From Desulfonatronaceae bacterium UBA663 (lineage in GTDB: Bacteria; Desulfobacterota; Desulfovibrionia; Desulfovibrionales; Desulfonatronaceae): a DNA stretch of 13,835 bases. The DNA is taken from contig DBNV01000077.1 in assembly GCA_002299865.1 (NCBI GenBank), forward strand, positions 1 through 13,835. The letters run 5' to 3'. A program made the translations under genes and the position numbers. The notes beneath the pieces were generated by a model. That model worked only from the letters and a program-made list of their open reading frames with translations, was not told the DNA's origin and made no database searches. Each line of letters opens with the position of its first letter. The first letter of the stretch is position 1. Of the stretch, positions 1 through 9,100 are shown piece by piece.

Positions 1-8
1 GTGGCCTC

Positions 9-926
9 ATGGGGGCGTTGCTGGTCATCGCTTTCAACTCGACGGTGGTTTTCGCTCAGGATGTGGTGAACAGGATCGTGGCTGTCGTTAATGGGGAAAC
101 AATCACTCTTTTTGAGTTGAACCAACGGTTTCGTCCTTTTCTGGAACAATTCGAGGGACGGGAATTGCTCGAGAGGGAGAAGCGGCAATTGCTGGAGGCG
201 AAGCAGCAACTGCTGGATCGGATGGTCGAAGAGGTGCTGTTGCGTCAAGAGGCCGAGCGCCTGCACATGACCGTTTCCGACCTGGAGGTGCAGACCCAGA
301 TTCGTCAGCTTCGAGAAGGGCTCGGCATGACCGAGGCGCAATTTTTGGAGCAGCTTCGCCTGCAGGGGCTTTCCAAGGAGCTGTACGAGCAGCGCGTGCG
401 CGATGAAATCCAGAGACAACGCCTGATTCGATTTATGGTCCGGCGCAAGGTGGTGGTGACGTCCGATGAAGTTCGCCAGTATTACGAGTCCCATCAACAG
501 GACTTCTTGCAGGAACAGCGCGTTCATCTGGCCTTGATCCTTTTTTCCTCGCAAGACCAGGCCGAGGATGTCCTGGCTCGCTTGCGCGGCGGGCAGATCT
601 CCTTCCTGGAGGCGGCTCGAACCTATTCTCTGGGGCCGGGTGCTAAGCAGGGCGGGGATGTCGGAAAGCCGGCCCTGCTCGATCTTGCTCCAGAGTGGCG
701 CGTCGCCCTCGAAGGACTTGCCGTCGGGGACGTTTCCGAGATCTTCTTTGTTCAAGGCCGTCCGGTCGTACTTAAGCTTCTGGACAAAGAAGCGGGCGAG
801 GTCCTGCCCTTGGCCGAAGTGGAAGACCGAATTCGGGAAAAATTGATGGAACCTCGTCTTGAAGAGCGCTACGTAGAATATATCGAAGGGCTGCGTAATC
901 GTGCGCTGATCGACGTTCGGCTCTAG
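9..926 (+). CDS. SurA-type periplasmic peptidyl-prolyl isomerase (parvulin), 5' end probably outside window
   Basis: This is a periplasmic chaperone and proline isomerase, expected to help outer-membrane or secreted proteins fold. From the first ATG in the window the product is 305 residues. Residues 1-17 are a hydrophobic stretch ending in VFAQ, like a signal-peptide core and cleavage site, but no positively charged n-region is visible. The frame is open to the window edge, so the real start probably lies upstream. Residues about 18-145 fit the SurA N-terminal domain, with the typical VNRIVAVVNGE opening. Residues about 170-258 form a single parvulin domain, recognisable from the FLEAARTYSLGPGAKQGGDVG stretch and the GDVSEIF segment. 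A C-terminal helix follows. E. coli SurA is longer and has two parvulin domains, so this is a shorter SurA/PpiC-like paralogue. The gene ends 34 bp before the RodZ-like gene and is probably co-transcribed with it. The family assignment is firm; the precise client proteins are unknown. Confidence 0.88.
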   Translation: MGALLVIAFNSTVVFAQDVVNRIVAVVNGETITLFELNQRFRPFLEQFEGRELLEREKRQLLEAKQQLLDRMVEEVLLRQEAERLHMTVSDLEVQTQIRQLREGLGMTEAQFLEQLRLQGLSKELYEQRVRDEIQRQRLIRFMVRRKVVVTSDEVRQYYESHQQDFLQEQRVHLALILFSSQDQAEDVLARLRGGQISFLEAARTYSLGPGAKQGGDVGKPALLDLAPEWRVALEGLAVGDVSEIFFVQGRPVVLKLLDKEAGEVLPLAEVEDRIREKLMEPRLEERYVEYIEGLRNRALIDVRL

Positions 927-948
927 CATTTGCGGTATCCGCACGAGA

Positions 949-954
949 GTGGAG
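949..954 (+). promoter_or_regulatory. Ribosome-binding site that decides the rodZ start
   Basis: GTGGAG ends six bases before the ATG at 961. The GTG within it could also be read as a start codon, but it has only a weak GAGA sequence ahead of it, so the downstream ATG is preferred. Confidence 0.55.
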
Positions 955-960
955 ACGGCC

Positions 961-1821
961 ATGGATTTGAAAGAACTTGGGAGATTGCTCAAGGAAGAGC
1001 GGCTTCGCCAAGGTTTGGACCTGGCAAAGGTCATGGAAAGAACCAAAATCAGCCGGGTCAGCCTTGAGGCCGTTGAGGAGGGCAATGAACAGGCCTTGCC
1101 TCACCCGGTGTATGTCAAGGGCTTCGTGAAGAACTACGCGCGTTTTTTGGGCCTGGATGCGGACAAGATCGGTAACTCCCTGGCTCAGGTATACTCGTCC
1201 GAGGAGGTTTTGGCGCACGAAGACGACCTGGCGTTGATGGATGTCAGAAAACTGCCGGCCGTGAAGAGTCAATGGCCTCGGCAACTGGGTCTGTTGGTCT
1301 TGTGTGCCTTGTTGGTCGCGGTTTTGGCAGGCGTGTGGTTGTTTCGCGCGCCGTTGCAAGGCACGTTCGTTTCCGTTCTGGAACTTGTCGGGTTCTTGAG
1401 CAAGCCCGTGCCTGAAGCCGTACCGGCTCCGGAGCCGGTACTTCCAGGGCTGGGGCTTCCGTTCGACCACGGCGAGATTGTCGGCGAACCGGGCATGGTG
1501 AGCAAAGAGGAAGCCGGTCCTGCGGCTCCCTCTACTCCTTCTGGGACTATGACCGAGTTAAGGGCAGCAGACGATGGGGCGGCTCAAGGCGAGCGGATCT
1601 TGGAAATCAGAGCGTTCGCGAACTGCTGGCTGTCCGCCCAGGCCGACGGCGGCCGTGTCCGGGAGGCGTTTTTACGGCCCGGAGAACGACTGGTCGTATC
1701 CTTTGATAAATATTTGGATCTCAGGTTGGGCAATGCCGGCGGGGTGGAATTGTTTCTGGACGGCAAACCGTGGCCCCTGCGGGCCAGGTCCGGGGAAGTC
1801 TTGACCCTGCGCCTTCCATGA
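961..1821 (+). CDS. rodZ: RodZ-family membrane-anchored helix-turn-helix protein
   Basis: RodZ proteins link the MreB cytoskeleton to the inner membrane and help keep rod shape. The 286-residue product has the family layout. An N-terminal cytoplasmic HTH domain (about residues 1-75) carries the typical LKEERLRQGLDLAKVMERTKIS start and an HPVYVKGFVKNYARFLGLD segment. One transmembrane helix follows at about residues 109-128 (LGLLVLCALLVAVLAGVWLF). A proline- and alanine-rich periplasmic linker leads to a C-terminal beta domain of the DUF4115 type at about 212-286 (RAFANCWLSAQADGG...FLRPGERL). I chose the ATG at 961 because GTGGAG at 949-954 sits six bases upstream as a ribosome-binding site. 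The alternative GTG at 949 overlaps that site and would add four residues. The gene lies between the SurA-like gene and recO on the same strand. The role in cell shape is inferred from the family. Confidence 0.82.
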   Translation: MDLKELGRLLKEERLRQGLDLAKVMERTKISRVSLEAVEEGNEQALPHPVYVKGFVKNYARFLGLDADKIGNSLAQVYSSEEVLAHEDDLALMDVRKLPAVKSQWPRQLGLLVLCALLVAVLAGVWLFRAPLQGTFVSVLELVGFLSKPVPEAVPAPEPVLPGLGLPFDHGEIVGEPGMVSKEEAGPAAPSTPSGTMTELRAADDGAAQGERILEIRAFANCWLSAQADGGRVREAFLRPGERLVVSFDKYLDLRLGNAGGVELFLDGKPWPLRARSGEVLTLRLP

Positions 1822-1912
1822 GGTGGCGTTTTTCGGCCCCTGTCTCGATCAACGGGGAGCGATTCGTTCGCGGGAACACTTGCACGAAGAGACGTCATGC
1901 GGGAATATGACC

Positions 1913-2662
1913 ATGCATCGTGAATTGACCGGCGAAGGGCTCGTCTTCAAGGTGGGCCGGTTTCGGGAGAGCGACTGTTGGGTCCGGTTCTTCTCCCCGG
2001 CCTTGGGCTTGGTCACGGCCTTTGCCTTTGGCGGGTCCAAGAGTCGGCGCAGATTCTGCGGATGCCTGGATGCCTTGAACAGGGTGCTGTTCAAGGTTCG
2101 TTTTTTCCCGGGCAAAGGCTACTACTGCCTGGATGAGGGCGCCCTGTTGCAGGGGTTCCCAAGCCTGCGCCGGGACTTGGGGCGGCAAGGGCTGATCGCC
2201 AACTGCATCCGGTTCGTCCAGGCCGTGCATGTGGACATTCAGGCCGCGCCGGCCGTGCATGCATTGCTCCTGGAAACCTGGGAGGCCTTGGAGCGGGCCG
2301 AGGCGGTTTCTCCTTTGTTCGCGCAGTTTTTCCGCGTCAAAATGTGTTTTGACCAGGGTTTTGCCCCCTGCCTCGGGACATGCGCTGTTTGCGGCCGGGA
2401 CGCTTCGGGCCGGGAGGTGCTTTTGTCCTTGGACCAGGGTCGGGTCTATTGTCCTCGCTGCGCGCTTTTTGCTTCCCGCACGGTGCGCCTTGGAGCCGAG
2501 GCCCATGCCGCCCTGCGACGGGTCGCTGAAAGCGGACCACGGCAATGGAACGAGGCCGAATTATCCCGTCCTGCGTGCGCTGAAGTGTACCGGATGGCGG
2601 AAGGATATGTGTGTTATCATTTGGGCCTGCGCTGGTCTCATGGCCGGTTTGTATCGGCATGA
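1913..2662 (+). CDS. recO: DNA repair and recombination protein RecO
   Basis: RecO works with RecR (and RecF) to load RecA onto SSB-coated single-stranded DNA in gap repair. The 249-residue product begins with the usual OB-fold region (ELTGEGLVFKVGRFRESDCWVRFFSP, then the AFGGSKSRRR segment). It has a helical middle part and a C-terminal zinc site of two CxxC pairs at C157/C160 and C180/C183 (CAVCG and YCPRC), a common RecO feature. The length is normal for the family. The frame is open back to a GTG at 1823, but those extra residues look nothing like RecO. The ATG at 1913 has GCGGGA at 1899-1904 eight bases ahead; the ATG at 1907 is too close to that site but cannot be excluded. An 85-91 bp gap separates it from rodZ. 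The next gene, glyQ, starts 150 bp later. Confidence 0.88.
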   Translation: MHRELTGEGLVFKVGRFRESDCWVRFFSPALGLVTAFAFGGSKSRRRFCGCLDALNRVLFKVRFFPGKGYYCLDEGALLQGFPSLRRDLGRQGLIANCIRFVQAVHVDIQAAPAVHALLLETWEALERAEAVSPLFAQFFRVKMCFDQGFAPCLGTCAVCGRDASGREVLLSLDQGRVYCPRCALFASRTVRLGAEAHAALRRVAESGPRQWNEAELSRPACAEVYRMAEGYVCYHLGLRWSHGRFVSA

Positions 2663-2720
2663 CAGGCTGTTGCCCTAAGCGATTGTATCCGCAACATCGA
2701 AGATGCAGGACGGATTTTCA

Positions 2721-2745
2721 ACGTCAGGTATAGAATCGCTGACGT
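2721..2745. promoter_or_regulatory. Inverted repeat around a -10-like box upstream of glyQ
   Basis: ACGTCAG at 2721-2727 and CTGACGT at 2739-2745 are perfect reverse complements separated by 11 bases. The spacer holds TAGAAT at 2731-2736, five of six matches to a sigma-70 -10 box. No good -35 box is visible at the right distance. A further CGTCAG occurs at 2780-2785. This could be an operator over a glyQS promoter or a chance hairpin. It is not a plus-strand terminator, because an A-run and not a T-run follows it. Confidence 0.28.
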
Positions 2746-2812
2746 ACAAAAAAATGCTCTCCGGTTTTGGCTTTGTCGGCGTCAGTAAAATCCTCAACAG
2801 ATTGGAAGGGGT

Positions 2813-3691
2813 ATGCATTTTCAGGATATTTTTTTCACTCTGCAAAAATTTTGGGGTGACAGAGGCTGCGTGATTCAGCAGCCGTACGACGTGGAAGTGG
2901 GGGCCGGGACGTTCAACCCGGCCACTTTTTTGCGGGTGATCGGGCCGGAACCATGGAACGCGGCCTATGTGGAGCCTTCGCGGCGTCCCACAGACGGACG
3001 CTACGGCGAAAATCCCAACCGTCTCCAGCACTATTATCAGTTTCAAGTGATCCTCAAGCCCTCTCCGGATACGGTCCAGGAAACCTATTTGGACAGCTTG
3101 GCCGCCCTGGGCATCTGCGGAGAGGAACACGACATCCGGTTCGTTGAGGATGACTGGGAGTCCCCGACCCTCGGGGCGTGGGGCCTGGGCTGGGAAGTCT
3201 GGCTCAACGGGATGGAGGTCACGCAGTTCACCTATTTTCAGCAGGTGGGCGGCATTGACTTAAAGCCCGTCAGCGTGGAGATCACCTACGGCCTGGAGCG
3301 GCTGGCCATGTATCTTCAGGAAAAGGAATCCGTCTACGATCTGTCCTGGAACGGGGTCGTGACCTACGGACAGGTGCATCATCAAAATGAAGTTGAACAG
3401 TCCCGGTACAATTTCGAGTTGAGCGACGCCAAAATGCTTTCCAGGCTGTTCGAGATGTTCGAAGCCGAAAGCGCCAGGCTGAGCGAAGCGGGGCAGCCTT
3501 GGCCGGCATACGATTACTGCTTGAAATGCTCCCATGCGTTCAATTTGCTGGATGCCCGGGGTGCCATCTCCATCACCGAACGCACCGGGTACATCGCCCG
3601 CGTACGGCGCCTGGCCTCCCAGGTGGCCGCCTTGTATGCGGCCCAACGTCAGGAAATGGGGTTTCCCCTGCTCTCCGGAGGTGCGTCATGA
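2813..3691 (+). CDS. glyQ: Glycyl-tRNA synthetase alpha subunit
   Basis: GlyQ is the catalytic alpha subunit of the bacterial alpha2beta2 glycyl-tRNA synthetase, which activates glycine and charges tRNA-Gly in the cytoplasm. The 292-residue product matches the family from end to end. It opens with MHFQDIFFTLQKFWGDRGC and QPYDVEVGAGTFNP. It carries the class II motif 2 region YVEPSRRPTDGRYGENPNR at about 52-70 and the motif 3 region VEITYGLERLAMYLQ at about 154-168. The start is supported by GGAAGGGG at 2804-2811 and by the conserved N-terminus. The stop codon overlaps the glyS start as ATGA, the usual sign of translational coupling of the two subunits. Nothing is missing or unusual. Confidence 0.97.
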   Translation: MHFQDIFFTLQKFWGDRGCVIQQPYDVEVGAGTFNPATFLRVIGPEPWNAAYVEPSRRPTDGRYGENPNRLQHYYQFQVILKPSPDTVQETYLDSLAALGICGEEHDIRFVEDDWESPTLGAWGLGWEVWLNGMEVTQFTYFQQVGGIDLKPVSVEITYGLERLAMYLQEKESVYDLSWNGVVTYGQVHHQNEVEQSRYNFELSDAKMLSRLFEMFEAESARLSEAGQPWPAYDYCLKCSHAFNLLDARGAISITERTGYIARVRRLASQVAALYAAQRQEMGFPLLSGGAS

Positions 3692-5790
3692 ACCAGAGCG
3701 CCTTTGTCCTGGAGCTGGGATTCGAGGAAATGCCGGCTCGGTTTCTTCCGGATTTGGAGCAACAGGTTTTGGCAAGGCTGCCGGGGATGCTGGACGCGGT
3801 CCGGCTTACCGCAGGCCCTCTCCGGACGGCTTCGACGCCCAGGCGGCTCGTGGTGCATTGCGAGTCCCTCTGCGTCAGTCAGAGAGTAGAAGAGGAGCTT
3901 CTCATTGGTCCGCCCTGGAAGGCCGCCTTTGCTCCGGACGGCCAGGCGCTCAAGCCTGCCATGGGTTTTGCCGCGGGCCACGGCGCGGATGTGGCGGAGC
4001 TGTTTGCCCACGATACCCCGCGAGGCGCGTACGTGGCCCTGCGCAAGAAAGCGGGGGGCAGTCCGGCCCTGGAGATCCTGCCGGACTGCCTGCGGGAGCT
4101 GATTGCCGGGCTGAGCTTTGCCAAGAAAATGCGTTGGGCCGACAAGGAGTTCCTCTTCGGCCGTCCCTTGCGCTGGCTGCTCTGTCTGTTGGGCGAGGAC
4201 GTGGTGCCGCTCAGCTTGGCCGGCATTGACGCCGACCGGATGACCTTGGGGCACCGGATCATGAGCAAGGGGCCACTATGCGTACCGGATGCGCATTCTT
4301 TTTTTCAGATCCTGGCGGACAAGGGGCATGTGGTCTTGGGCGGGACCGTGCGGGGCGAGATGATCACGCGGGAAGGGGAGGCCCTGGCCCGGGACAAAGG
4401 GGCGCGGATCGTTTGGAAGCAGGGGCTGTTGGACGAGGTGACGCAACTCGTGGAACAGCCCCGGGCCGTGCTGGGCGGATTTGACCCGACCTATCTGGAA
4501 CTGCCCAGGGAAGTGCTTTTGACGAGCATGGAGAAGCACCAGAAAAGCTTTGGCGTGGAGGATGCCGACGGGGCATTGCTGCCGTATTTTCTGACGGTGA
4601 TCAACCTGCGGCCCAAGGACGAGAGCCTGGTGCGCAAGGGCTGGGAGCGGGTGCTCAAGGCCCGCTTGGAAGACGCCCGTTTTTTCTTCCGAGTGGATTG
4701 CCGGGCCACTGCCCAGGCATGGCTGGAGATGCTGGATCAGGTTACCTTTTTGGTGTCCTTGGGCAGCATGGGCGACAAGAGTCGGCGTCTGGAGCGCCTG
4801 ACCAAGCGCCTGGCCGGGCGCTTGGTCCCTGAAAGCGAGATCTTGGCCGGCCGGGCCGGACGTTTGGCCAAGATGGACTTGGTTTCCGAGATGGTCAAGG
4901 AGTTTGCCGAGTTGCAAGGCATTATGGGCGGCATTTATGCGGCCCGCCAAGGCGAGGCCGAAGACGTGGCCAAAGCCATCAGCGAACATGACCTGCCTTT
5001 GGGACCGGACAGCGACGTGCCGCGATCCATGCTCGGCGCTCTGCTGGCCCTGGCGGACAAGGCGGATACGCTGATCGGCTGCTTCGGGCTGAACATGATC
5101 CCCACCGGCGCGGCTGATCCCTACGCCTTGCGCCGGACGGCCCTGGGCATCTGTCGGATTGTCATGGAGCACGGTCTGCGCCTGGACCTGACGGACCTGC
5201 TGCGTGACGCTCAGGCGGGCTACGTCCAGACGGCTTGGAAGCTCGCTCCTGAAGATGCGCTGGGACGATTGATGGAATTCTTCGGTCAGCGGTTGCGAGC
5301 TTTTTTCCTGACCCAAGGCCGTTCCACCCGTGTCGTGGACGCGGCAATGGGCTCGGGCTTTGCCGACGTGTGCGCCTTGGCCGCCAGGATTGACGCCCTG
5401 GACCGTTTCAGCCGCGAAAACGGTTTCGTGGCTTCAGTGCAGACCTTCAAACGAATGGCCAACATCATTCGCAAGCAGGCCATGGAAACCGAGGAAGGAC
5501 GCCTGTTGAACGGAGAATACCGGGAAGATCTCCTGGTGGAGCCCCAGGAGCGCGAGTTGGCTGATGCCTGGCGGGGCATTGTGCCGCAGTGGGACCGTTT
5601 ATGGGCCGAGGACGCTTTTTCCGACCTGTTGGGCCTGCTTAAGGAGATCAAACCGTTTGTGGACGGCTTGTTTGATCACGTTATGGTCATGTGTCCGGAG
5701 GCGGACTTGCGGGTGAACCGCTTAAACCTGCTCAAATCCATGATGGACCGTTTCGACCGTTTGGCTGATTTTCCGGCCCTGCAGGTGTAG
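3688..5790 (+). CDS. glyS: Glycyl-tRNA synthetase beta subunit
   Basis: GlyS is the tRNA-binding partner of GlyQ in the tetrameric glycyl-tRNA synthetase. The 700-residue product is of normal length. It begins SAFVLELGFEEMPARF, close to the usual LLLEIGTEELP opening. It contains the conserved LLTSMEKHQKSF segment (MEKHQ from residue 281). It ends with a DALR-type anticodon-binding domain around residues 655-690 (FDHVMVMCPEADLRVNRLNLL). The ATG at 3688 overlaps the glyQ stop and has GGAGGT at 3677-3682, five bases ahead. The frame is open upstream to an ATG at 3499, but those extra residues lie inside glyQ in another frame and are rejected. The stop is followed by the convergent gap before tamB. 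No obvious T-tailed terminator follows. Confidence 0.97.
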   Translation: MNQSAFVLELGFEEMPARFLPDLEQQVLARLPGMLDAVRLTAGPLRTASTPRRLVVHCESLCVSQRVEEELLIGPPWKAAFAPDGQALKPAMGFAAGHGADVAELFAHDTPRGAYVALRKKAGGSPALEILPDCLRELIAGLSFAKKMRWADKEFLFGRPLRWLLCLLGEDVVPLSLAGIDADRMTLGHRIMSKGPLCVPDAHSFFQILADKGHVVLGGTVRGEMITREGEALARDKGARIVWKQGLLDEVTQLVEQPRAVLGGFDPTYLELPREVLLTSMEKHQKSFGVEDADGALLPYFLTVINLRPKDESLVRKGWERVLKARLEDARFFFRVDCRATAQAWLEMLDQVTFLVSLGSMGDKSRRLERLTKRLAGRLVPESEILAGRAGRLAKMDLVSEMVKEFAELQGIMGGIYAARQGEAEDVAKAISEHDLPLGPDSDVPRSMLGALLALADKADTLIGCFGLNMIPTGAADPYALRRTALGICRIVMEHGLRLDLTDLLRDAQAGYVQTAWKLAPEDALGRLMEFFGQRLRAFFLTQGRSTRVVDAAMGSGFADVCALAARIDALDRFSRENGFVASVQTFKRMANIIRKQAMETEEGRLLNGEYREDLLVEPQERELADAWRGIVPQWDRLWAEDAFSDLLGLLKEIKPFVDGLFDHVMVMCPEADLRVNRLNLLKSMMDRFDRLADFPALQV

Positions 5791-5837
5791 TAAACGTCTC
5801 TGATGGGCGCTGTCCTATTGAATCAAATCCGTTGGTC

Positions 5838-6014
5838 ACAGGCTGCGCCTTACTTTTCAGCGCTGTCGCAAACTCCCTCGTCGGCTTCGTATGTCCAAAC
5901 GATTGCGCGCTTTGAACCAGACAATGCGATGTATGCGCCAGGCAATCGTTTGGTCTGACGAATCCTGGCTCGGTCAGACAGTGCGCCAAAGCTGAAAAGC
6001 AAGGCGCAGCCTGT
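5838..6014. repeat. Long imperfect inverted repeat, MITE-like, between convergent glyS and tamB
   Basis: The outer arms at 5838-5860 and 5992-6014 are reverse complements at 22 of 23 positions (left arm starts ACAGGCTGCGCCTT). An inner pair, CCAAACGATTGC at 5895-5906 and GCAATCGTTTGG at 5942-5953, is perfect over 12 bases. Between them the arms stay partly alignable, so the whole 177 bp can fold into one long hairpin with a loop of about 35 bases. The right arm also has a local dyad, GTCTGAC (5953-5959) and GTCAGAC (5973-5979). GTTGG occurs just outside the left arm (5831-5835) and at the right edge (6013-6017), a possible 5-bp target duplication. No ORF is convincing here. It could be a transposase-less element, and its hairpin could also help stop transcription from both sides. 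The rest of the 331-bp gap (5791-5837 and 6015-6121) shows nothing further that I can name. Confidence 0.75.
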
Positions 6015-6121
6015 TGGGGACAAACTCCTAATGCACCCTCTCCCATCGTTGATCACGGCGGTTCTTAAGGCCTGGTCGGCAAAGCCGGAAGGCGGGTTAC
6101 GGGAGGCGACAGGGTCCTTTT

Positions 6122-9100
6122 TTAGTAATCATGCCTCCAAAACAGCCCCAAACCGCTGCCTTTGGGGCCGACACTGCTTTTCAGGCCGGTGCGCGGGGTC
6201 AGCTCTACGTCTACGGAAACCTGTTTCTCTCCGGTTTTTAAGTCGCTGTCCAGGCGGACATAGACCCGCTCGTTGACGTACTTTCCGGCCCGCAGCCCCA
6301 TCTCTCCGCCCTCTTGCGAGATAAAATACAGGTCATCCAGAAGCAGGATGTCTCTGGCCATGCCCGGGATGTCCGGGCCCGCGCCATGCCCGGCCAGTTC
6401 GCGTATGGCCAGGGCCAGCTTGGCTGCCTGGACCGGAGTGATGCTGGACAGGGAGCGGCCGAAGAGCATCTGGGATAGGATCTCGTCCTCGGGCAGGGGC
6501 GGCTCTGCTTCGGAACGTAGCGCCATGTCCGGCGGAACGCCGCTGATGATCAGAAAAAACATATGATCCTTGCCCTGCCGTTCGGCCCGGATGTTCACGA
6601 ACGGCGTGGGCGGATGGGCGCCGACGAACTGAATGACGCTTTCCCTGGACAGGGTGAACCGCGTGCCGAGCATGTCCAGGCGCCCACGCACCGGCCTGAT
6701 CTCTCCACGCAATGAGGGTTGATTCGTGTTTCCGGAAACATGCAGATTGCCGCCCCATTCCGAGTCCAGCCCCCGGCCGCGCACAAAAACCCTGGCCGGG
6801 AACTGCACATCTACGTCCAGGGCGATGGCCGGCGGGGCCGGCGTGGTCCTGGGATCCCGCATCACGGCTGAACCGTCCGGGTCGTTGATTTCGATTACGT
6901 GCAACTCTACAATCTGCGGTCCGCCCAGGTCTCTCAGAAACACCTCCACGCGGTCAAAGGCCAGATGTCCCTTGATTTCCTGGGCTGTGGCCGAACCGGA
7001 AACATCCAGTGCAACATTGGCCAGCCTGGCCTTGGCCAGGGGGCTGTCCAGGATGTTCAAGTCCGCGGCCTGGATGGTGAAATGGAAGGGAAAGCCTTTG
7101 TCCGGGATAAGTTCGGCCCGGCCCTGGACGCGCAGCTTGCCTTGGTCGTTGTCCGTGGCCGTGAGTTCGTGCAGGCGGACCTGATTGTGCTCCAGGGTGG
7201 CGACAGCATTGATGTTTCGAAGCAGTACGCCCTGCTGGAGGTGCTGGTAGCCGGCATGGAGGATTTCCACCTTGCCGGCGGGCCTGGGTTCCTCCAGTGT
7301 CCCGCCGAGTTCCAGGTCCAGGTTGAGCGCGCCGGTGAGGTGATGGATTTCGGGAAGCAGCATCTCGCTCAGCCAAAGCAGGTCTATTTCCCCCTTGATA
7401 AAGGCGCTGAGCGGGGCGTCACCGGGCAGATTTACGCCGGCCGGTTCCAGGGCAAGGCGCAGGGGGGCCTGCCCGCCGGCCTGAAGCAGGGGCGTCCGGT
7501 TGCCGTTTGTGAGCAAGGCGGCCTCAAAGGTCAGGCCTTGGGCGTGCAGTTCCGCGTCCGCGTGCAGTTCCACGGCCAGGGAGTCGTTGACCTGGGCGAT
7601 GCTGGACGAGAGTCCCTGTCCCAGCACGGTGACGTGGCCGGCTAGGGCCGATTTCGGTCCGGAAAGCGCAACCCCGGCGGTGAGCGTTCCTTGCGCCGCG
7701 TCGGAGAAGAGTTCCAGGGGCAGTTTTTCCACGCCCAGACGCAGATCGGCGTCGTGTTCTTCAAGTCTGGCCTGGCCGCGGATGACGGCTTGGCCGAATT
7801 CCAGAAGCAGGGGAGAGACGGCCAGGTCGTTATCGGCAATGGAGATGCTCACCGGCGCGGACAGGGCCAGGGGCTGATCGGCCCAGACCCCGGTCAGGTC
7901 CTGGATGTGCACGAGGCGGGCAGGGGCGTTGTCTTCAAAGGCCGCGCGCAGGTCGAGGCTGAATGGATGCAGGGCATGGCCTTGGGCAAAGGCGGACAGG
8001 TCCAGTTGCTGGGGGGACCCGCCCGCCCTGGCCGTGAGCATGTTCACCCGGGTCTGCCCGGAGCGGAAGCCCTGGAGCGCAAGATTGGCGTTCAGGGCCG
8101 GTTTTGCAAGGAGGTCGTGCGCCTGCGCTTGGATGGACAGGGAGTCCAGGTTGCCGAAGTCCGCGCGAAACCCCGCAAGGTTTAGGCGCAGGTCGGCGTT
8201 GAGAAATTTTGCGTCCTTAGGGGCTTGGGGGGCGTGGACGTCCGGGCGGGCAGGGGCGATGCCGGCCTGGAAGTCCAGTGCCCCGCGCATGTCTTGCCCG
8301 GCCAGCTCGGCCAGGGGGGCGATGTCCGCGACGCGACCCTGGACCAGGGCCGTGACCATCCCGCTGTCCAGATCAACATGGCCGTGGCCCGTGACCTTGC
8401 CCTGGGGCAGGGTCAAAAGGAATTCGGAACAGTGAAACGCGTCCTCGGTCAAGGCAAAGTCGGACCGGGCAGTCAGGGTCGTGTTCACGGGGGACGTGGT
8501 GATGGAGACGTTTCCTGTGGGAGTGCCGGGCAGCCTGTCCGCCCGGACGACCACGCGCAGCGGGAAGGCGTCTATTTGCATCAGGTCGCCCGTCACGGCG
8601 AGGTCGTCGCTGGACAGGATCGCCTCCAGGGACAGGTCGTCATCCACGCCGCCCCAGGCATGGGCCTCCAGAACAAGGGCGCCGGAAAGAACCAGTTCCG
8701 GGCTTGGGCCGGCCCGGCTCAGGTCCGGCAGCTCCAGGCGGGCGGATGCGTTAAGGATTTTTGTGTCCGGAGCAAATACGGCCTCCGCGTCCAGCCGGAG
8801 GGTCTCGACCCTCCGGGCTTCGGCCCCGAGGGCCTCGGCCCGGAGGGACACGTTCCTGGCCTGGATCAGCCCCAGGCCTGGGCCCAGGCTTGGGCTCAGG
8901 CCTGTTGTCTCGCCGCCCTCTGCGGGCGGGGAAAGTTGGACCGCCGCGTTCAGGGCCACGGCCTCGCCCAGGATGGCCGGCAAAGGATCAGGCAGACCCC
9001 GCAACGCCTCCAATGCGGCCTGGATGTCAAGGTGTAAATCCAGGGGCTGAAGCGTGCCCTGGGTTGTGATTTCCAGGGAGACCGTGCCCTGGTAGTCCAG

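Noticed and set aside
1823..1912. Upstream GTG start for recO
   Set aside because: The 30 extra residues do not resemble RecO and the start follows the rodZ stop with no suitable ribosome-binding site.
2663..2812. Glycine riboswitch or T-box before glyQ
   Set aside because: I see no glycine aptamer core, no T-box sequence and no terminator hairpin; only a short dyad is present.
3499..3687. 63-codon N-terminal extension of glyS
   Set aside because: It overlaps glyQ in another frame; the ATG at 3688 has a GGAGGT site and the conserved GlyS N-terminus.
4276..5316. 346-codon open frame on the minus strand
   Set aside because: It lies wholly antisense to glyS, whose protein matches its family over the full length; long antisense frames are common in GC-rich genes.
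6060..6121. Rho-independent terminator for glyS or tamB
   Set aside because: There is a T-run at 6116-6123 on the plus strand, but no stable hairpin directly before it; on the minus strand the small CGGC/GCCG stem has no T-run.
8225..9037. 270-codon open frame on the plus strand inside tamB
   Set aside because: It is antisense to tamB with a repetitive Gly/Gln/Val composition and no recognisable domain.
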